Origin: Zetaproteobacteria bacterium
Lineage (GTDB): Bacteria; Pseudomonadota; Alphaproteobacteria; Micavibrionales; Micavibrionaceae
Direction of reading: 5' to 3'
Assembly (NCBI GenBank): GCA_002747015.1
Contig: NVXI01000007.1
Span: 100,351-108,387, forward strand
Length of the DNA stretch: 8,037 nt
Positions 6,810 through 8,037 of this stretch are shown here, one piece after another. The notes under the pieces are model-generated. The model saw only the letters and a list, made by a program, of their open reading frames with translations. It was not told the DNA's origin and did not search any database. Position 1 is the stretch's first letter. Every line of letters begins with the position of its first letter. The position numbers were made by a program, and so were the translations under genes.

Positions 6810-6838
6810 AATATACATACCCCATGATTCTATCGAAA
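6810..6838 (-). promoter_or_regulatory. Candidate promoter of the IalB-family gene
   Basis: On the minus strand TTTCGA (6833-6838) is followed after exactly 17 bases by TATATT (6810-6815, five of six to TATAAT), about 30 bases before the ATG at 6780. If used, the upstream in-frame ATG at 6825 would not be transcribed. Confidence 0.35.
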
Positions 6839-6898
6839 GCCTCCGATCAGGTATAATTGAAAATGCGCTTTCACCCATTTCATCCACAAAACTATATA

Positions 6899-7615
6899 TT
6901 ATGTTTTAGATTTCATCTGAGGCACAACAAAACGCAAGGTATAAATGACCACCATCGCAACAGCCATTGCAAACCAAAAAAACGCATATTGTGCATGATT
7001 ATTCTTGGGACTTATCCGCATCGCCGAAGCAATGGGATAACGCGCATCTTGCACTACTTCCTCCTCAACATAAAACATATTCATTGCCAAGGGAGCATTA
7101 CCTTTTTCGCGTGCTATCTGCTCAAGATCAATACGGAACCACATCGATTTCTTTGGGTCATTATCGGGGACAAACGTGCTCACGCGCGGAACAGGACGCA
7201 ACATACCTGTAATTTTTATATCACCAGCAGGTCGGCGCGCATCGACATCCCCCAACCCACTCCAATCAAGTGGCACCCAACCACGATTGACCAACACGAA
7301 AACTTCTGCCTCACCGGATATGCGCATCGGCGTCAATAGGTGGTATCCAACCTCCCCCTCATACATCCGCGCCTGAAGTAATATTTCCTTCTCATGCGCG
7401 TATGTTCCGATAATATATCCACGCTTGAAATCAATTTCCGTAGAAAACAACGCAGAGGGCAAAGGCACACCAGACGCATCAATCGCGTACTCCACCTCTA
7501 TTGTATCAAGGATATCAGTTTTCCACTGCAAACGCTGCAATTGCCAATTGCCCAATACACATAAAATTGCAACACCTAAGATGGTCAGGACTGTACCCCA
7601 AAACGGCAATTTCAC
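6899..7615 (-). CDS. SURF1-family cytochrome c oxidase assembly protein
   Basis: A 238-aa inner-membrane protein with the standard two-helix SURF1 layout: helix 1 at about 5-22, a large periplasmic loop, and helix 2 at about 209-230. Family motifs are LGNWQLQRLQWK (21-32), VNRGWVP (109-115) and KNNHAQYAFFWF (204-215), all at the expected places. SURF1 proteins help insert haem a into subunit I of the aa3-type oxidase; in alphaproteobacteria such as Paracoccus they bind haem a directly. The start is a GTG at 7615 with GGAG 7 bases upstream (7623-7626), inside the end of the DUF983 gene. The two genes overlap as GTGA, indicating translational coupling. Length is normal and nothing essential is missing. 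A gene symbol (surf1 or shy1) is not given because usage differs between genomes. Confidence 0.96.
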   Translation of the reverse strand: MKLPFWGTVLTILGVAILCVLGNWQLQRLQWKTDILDTIEVEYAIDASGVPLPSALFSTEIDFKRGYIIGTYAHEKEILLQARMYEGEVGYHLLTPMRISGEAEVFVLVNRGWVPLDWSGLGDVDARRPAGDIKITGMLRPVPRVSTFVPDNDPKKSMWFRIDLEQIAREKGNAPLAMNMFYVEEEVVQDARYPIASAMRISPKNNHAQYAFFWFAMAVAMVVIYTLRFVVPQMKSKT

Positions 7616-7968
7616 TCCCAGTCTCCCGGTCTATGTTTAAACTGAAGTGCGATAATAAAGGCCTTAAGCGGCCTTAACGTGCCCACCGTAATACTCAGAG
7701 AAACCACCGTCCAAACCACCGCATGCACCCATAAAGGCGGCGAGACATAAGCATCAAAAACCAGTGCAATCGGCACAAGCAAACCCCCCAATACAAAGAT
7801 CAGAAAAACCGCAGGGCCGTCCGCACTATCATTTTTGGTAAAATCCAAATCGCAGACCGCACATCGCTCACGCAGCTCAATTGCATATCCAGAACAATAT
7901 AACGCCCCATCATTACAACGCGGACACTTACAAGCAAGTGCACGTTTGAATGTATCAAGGACAGACAC
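7612..7968 (-). CDS. DUF983 family membrane protein with a zinc-ribbon-like N-terminus
   Basis: A 118-aa protein with two Cys pairs at the N-terminus, C15-P-R-C18 and C36-A-V-C39, as in a small zinc ribbon. The conserved 'DGPAVF' (50-55) follows, then two hydrophobic segments (about 53-73 and 79-97), and the C-terminal 'RPLKAFIIALQFKHR' (99-113) typical of DUF983. The family is regularly found in alphaproteobacterial cytochrome oxidase clusters between subunit III and SURF1, exactly as here, so a role in oxidase biogenesis is inferred from position only. The start is a GTG at 7968, 9 bases after the ctaE stop and without a strong ribosome binding site, which suggests that translation continues from ctaE. 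The stop overlaps the SURF1 start by 4 bases. Confidence 0.93.
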   Translation of the reverse strand: MSVLDTFKRALACKCPRCNDGALYCSGYAIELRERCAVCDLDFTKNDSADGPAVFLIFVLGGLLVPIALVFDAYVSPPLWVHAVVWTVVSLSITVGTLRPLKAFIIALQFKHRPGDWE

Positions 7969-7977
7969 GACGCAGGC

Positions 7978-8037
7978 CTATTGCGCTGGCGGTGTTAAGT
8001 CCATACCGAACTCTGTACCCCAATAATAAATTGAAAG
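7978..8037 (-). CDS. ctaE: Cytochrome c oxidase subunit III, last 19 codons
   Basis: The minus strand is open from the window edge to a TAG at 7978-7980 and reads LSIYYWGTEFGMDLTPPAQ. The 'SIYYWG' end matches the close of the last helix of subunit III (typically ...LFVSIYWWG), followed by a short polar tail. Its position directly before DUF983 and SURF1 is the standard alphaproteobacterial order. With only 19 residues the call rests on this motif plus context. Confidence 0.7.
   Translation of the reverse strand, partial: LSIYYWGTEFGMDLTPPAQ

Noticed and set aside
1..8037. CRISPR arrays, insertion sequences, tRNA or rRNA genes, phage or defence genes
   Set aside because: I saw no spaced direct repeats, terminal inverted repeats, transposase or integrase motifs, or tRNA cloverleaf elements on either strand. 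All sizeable frames are accounted for by housekeeping families or the one orphan protein.

Overview
The window looks like a piece of an alphaproteobacterial chromosome of moderate, slightly AT-rich composition. Four things point there: an RNase E whose S1 domain is split by a long acidic insertion and which ends in a Gly-Trp-Trp tail; an invasion-associated-locus-B (IalB) family protein; the gene order cox subunit III - DUF983 - SURF1; and a class I aminotransferase of the kind common in that class. I cannot name a genus. I see no mobile element, CRISPR array, tRNA or rRNA, and no sign of recent transfer.

Layout. Positions 1-1242, plus strand: the 3' part of a PLP-dependent aminotransferase, followed 4 bases later by a small membrane-anchored pseudopilin-like protein. 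A GC-rich hairpin at 1301-1326 ends both this unit and the convergent rne gene. Positions 1363-4071, minus strand: RNase E (902 aa), with a clear ribosome binding site, a plausible promoter and a 12-bp perfect palindrome inside that promoter. Positions 4426-5982, minus strand: an envelope M23 endopeptidase (MepM/Csd3 type) behind a roughly 195-nt leader. Positions 6259-6780, minus strand: an exported IalB-family protein. Positions 6899-8037, minus strand: a cytochrome oxidase assembly block in transcription order ctaE (last 19 codons only), DUF983 and SURF1. DUF983 and SURF1 overlap by 4 bases.

The genes are mostly housekeeping: amino-acid metabolism, RNA turnover (RNase E as the degradosome scaffold, with a probable PNPase docking tail), peptidoglycan remodelling and haem-copper oxidase biogenesis. 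Only the pseudopilin-like protein (532-1242) has no known role. I see no convincing undescribed multi-gene system. The best leads are the RGG-box tandem repeat inside the RNase E S1 insertion, the palindrome in the rne promoter, and the orphan pseudopilin-like gene coupled to an aminotransferase.
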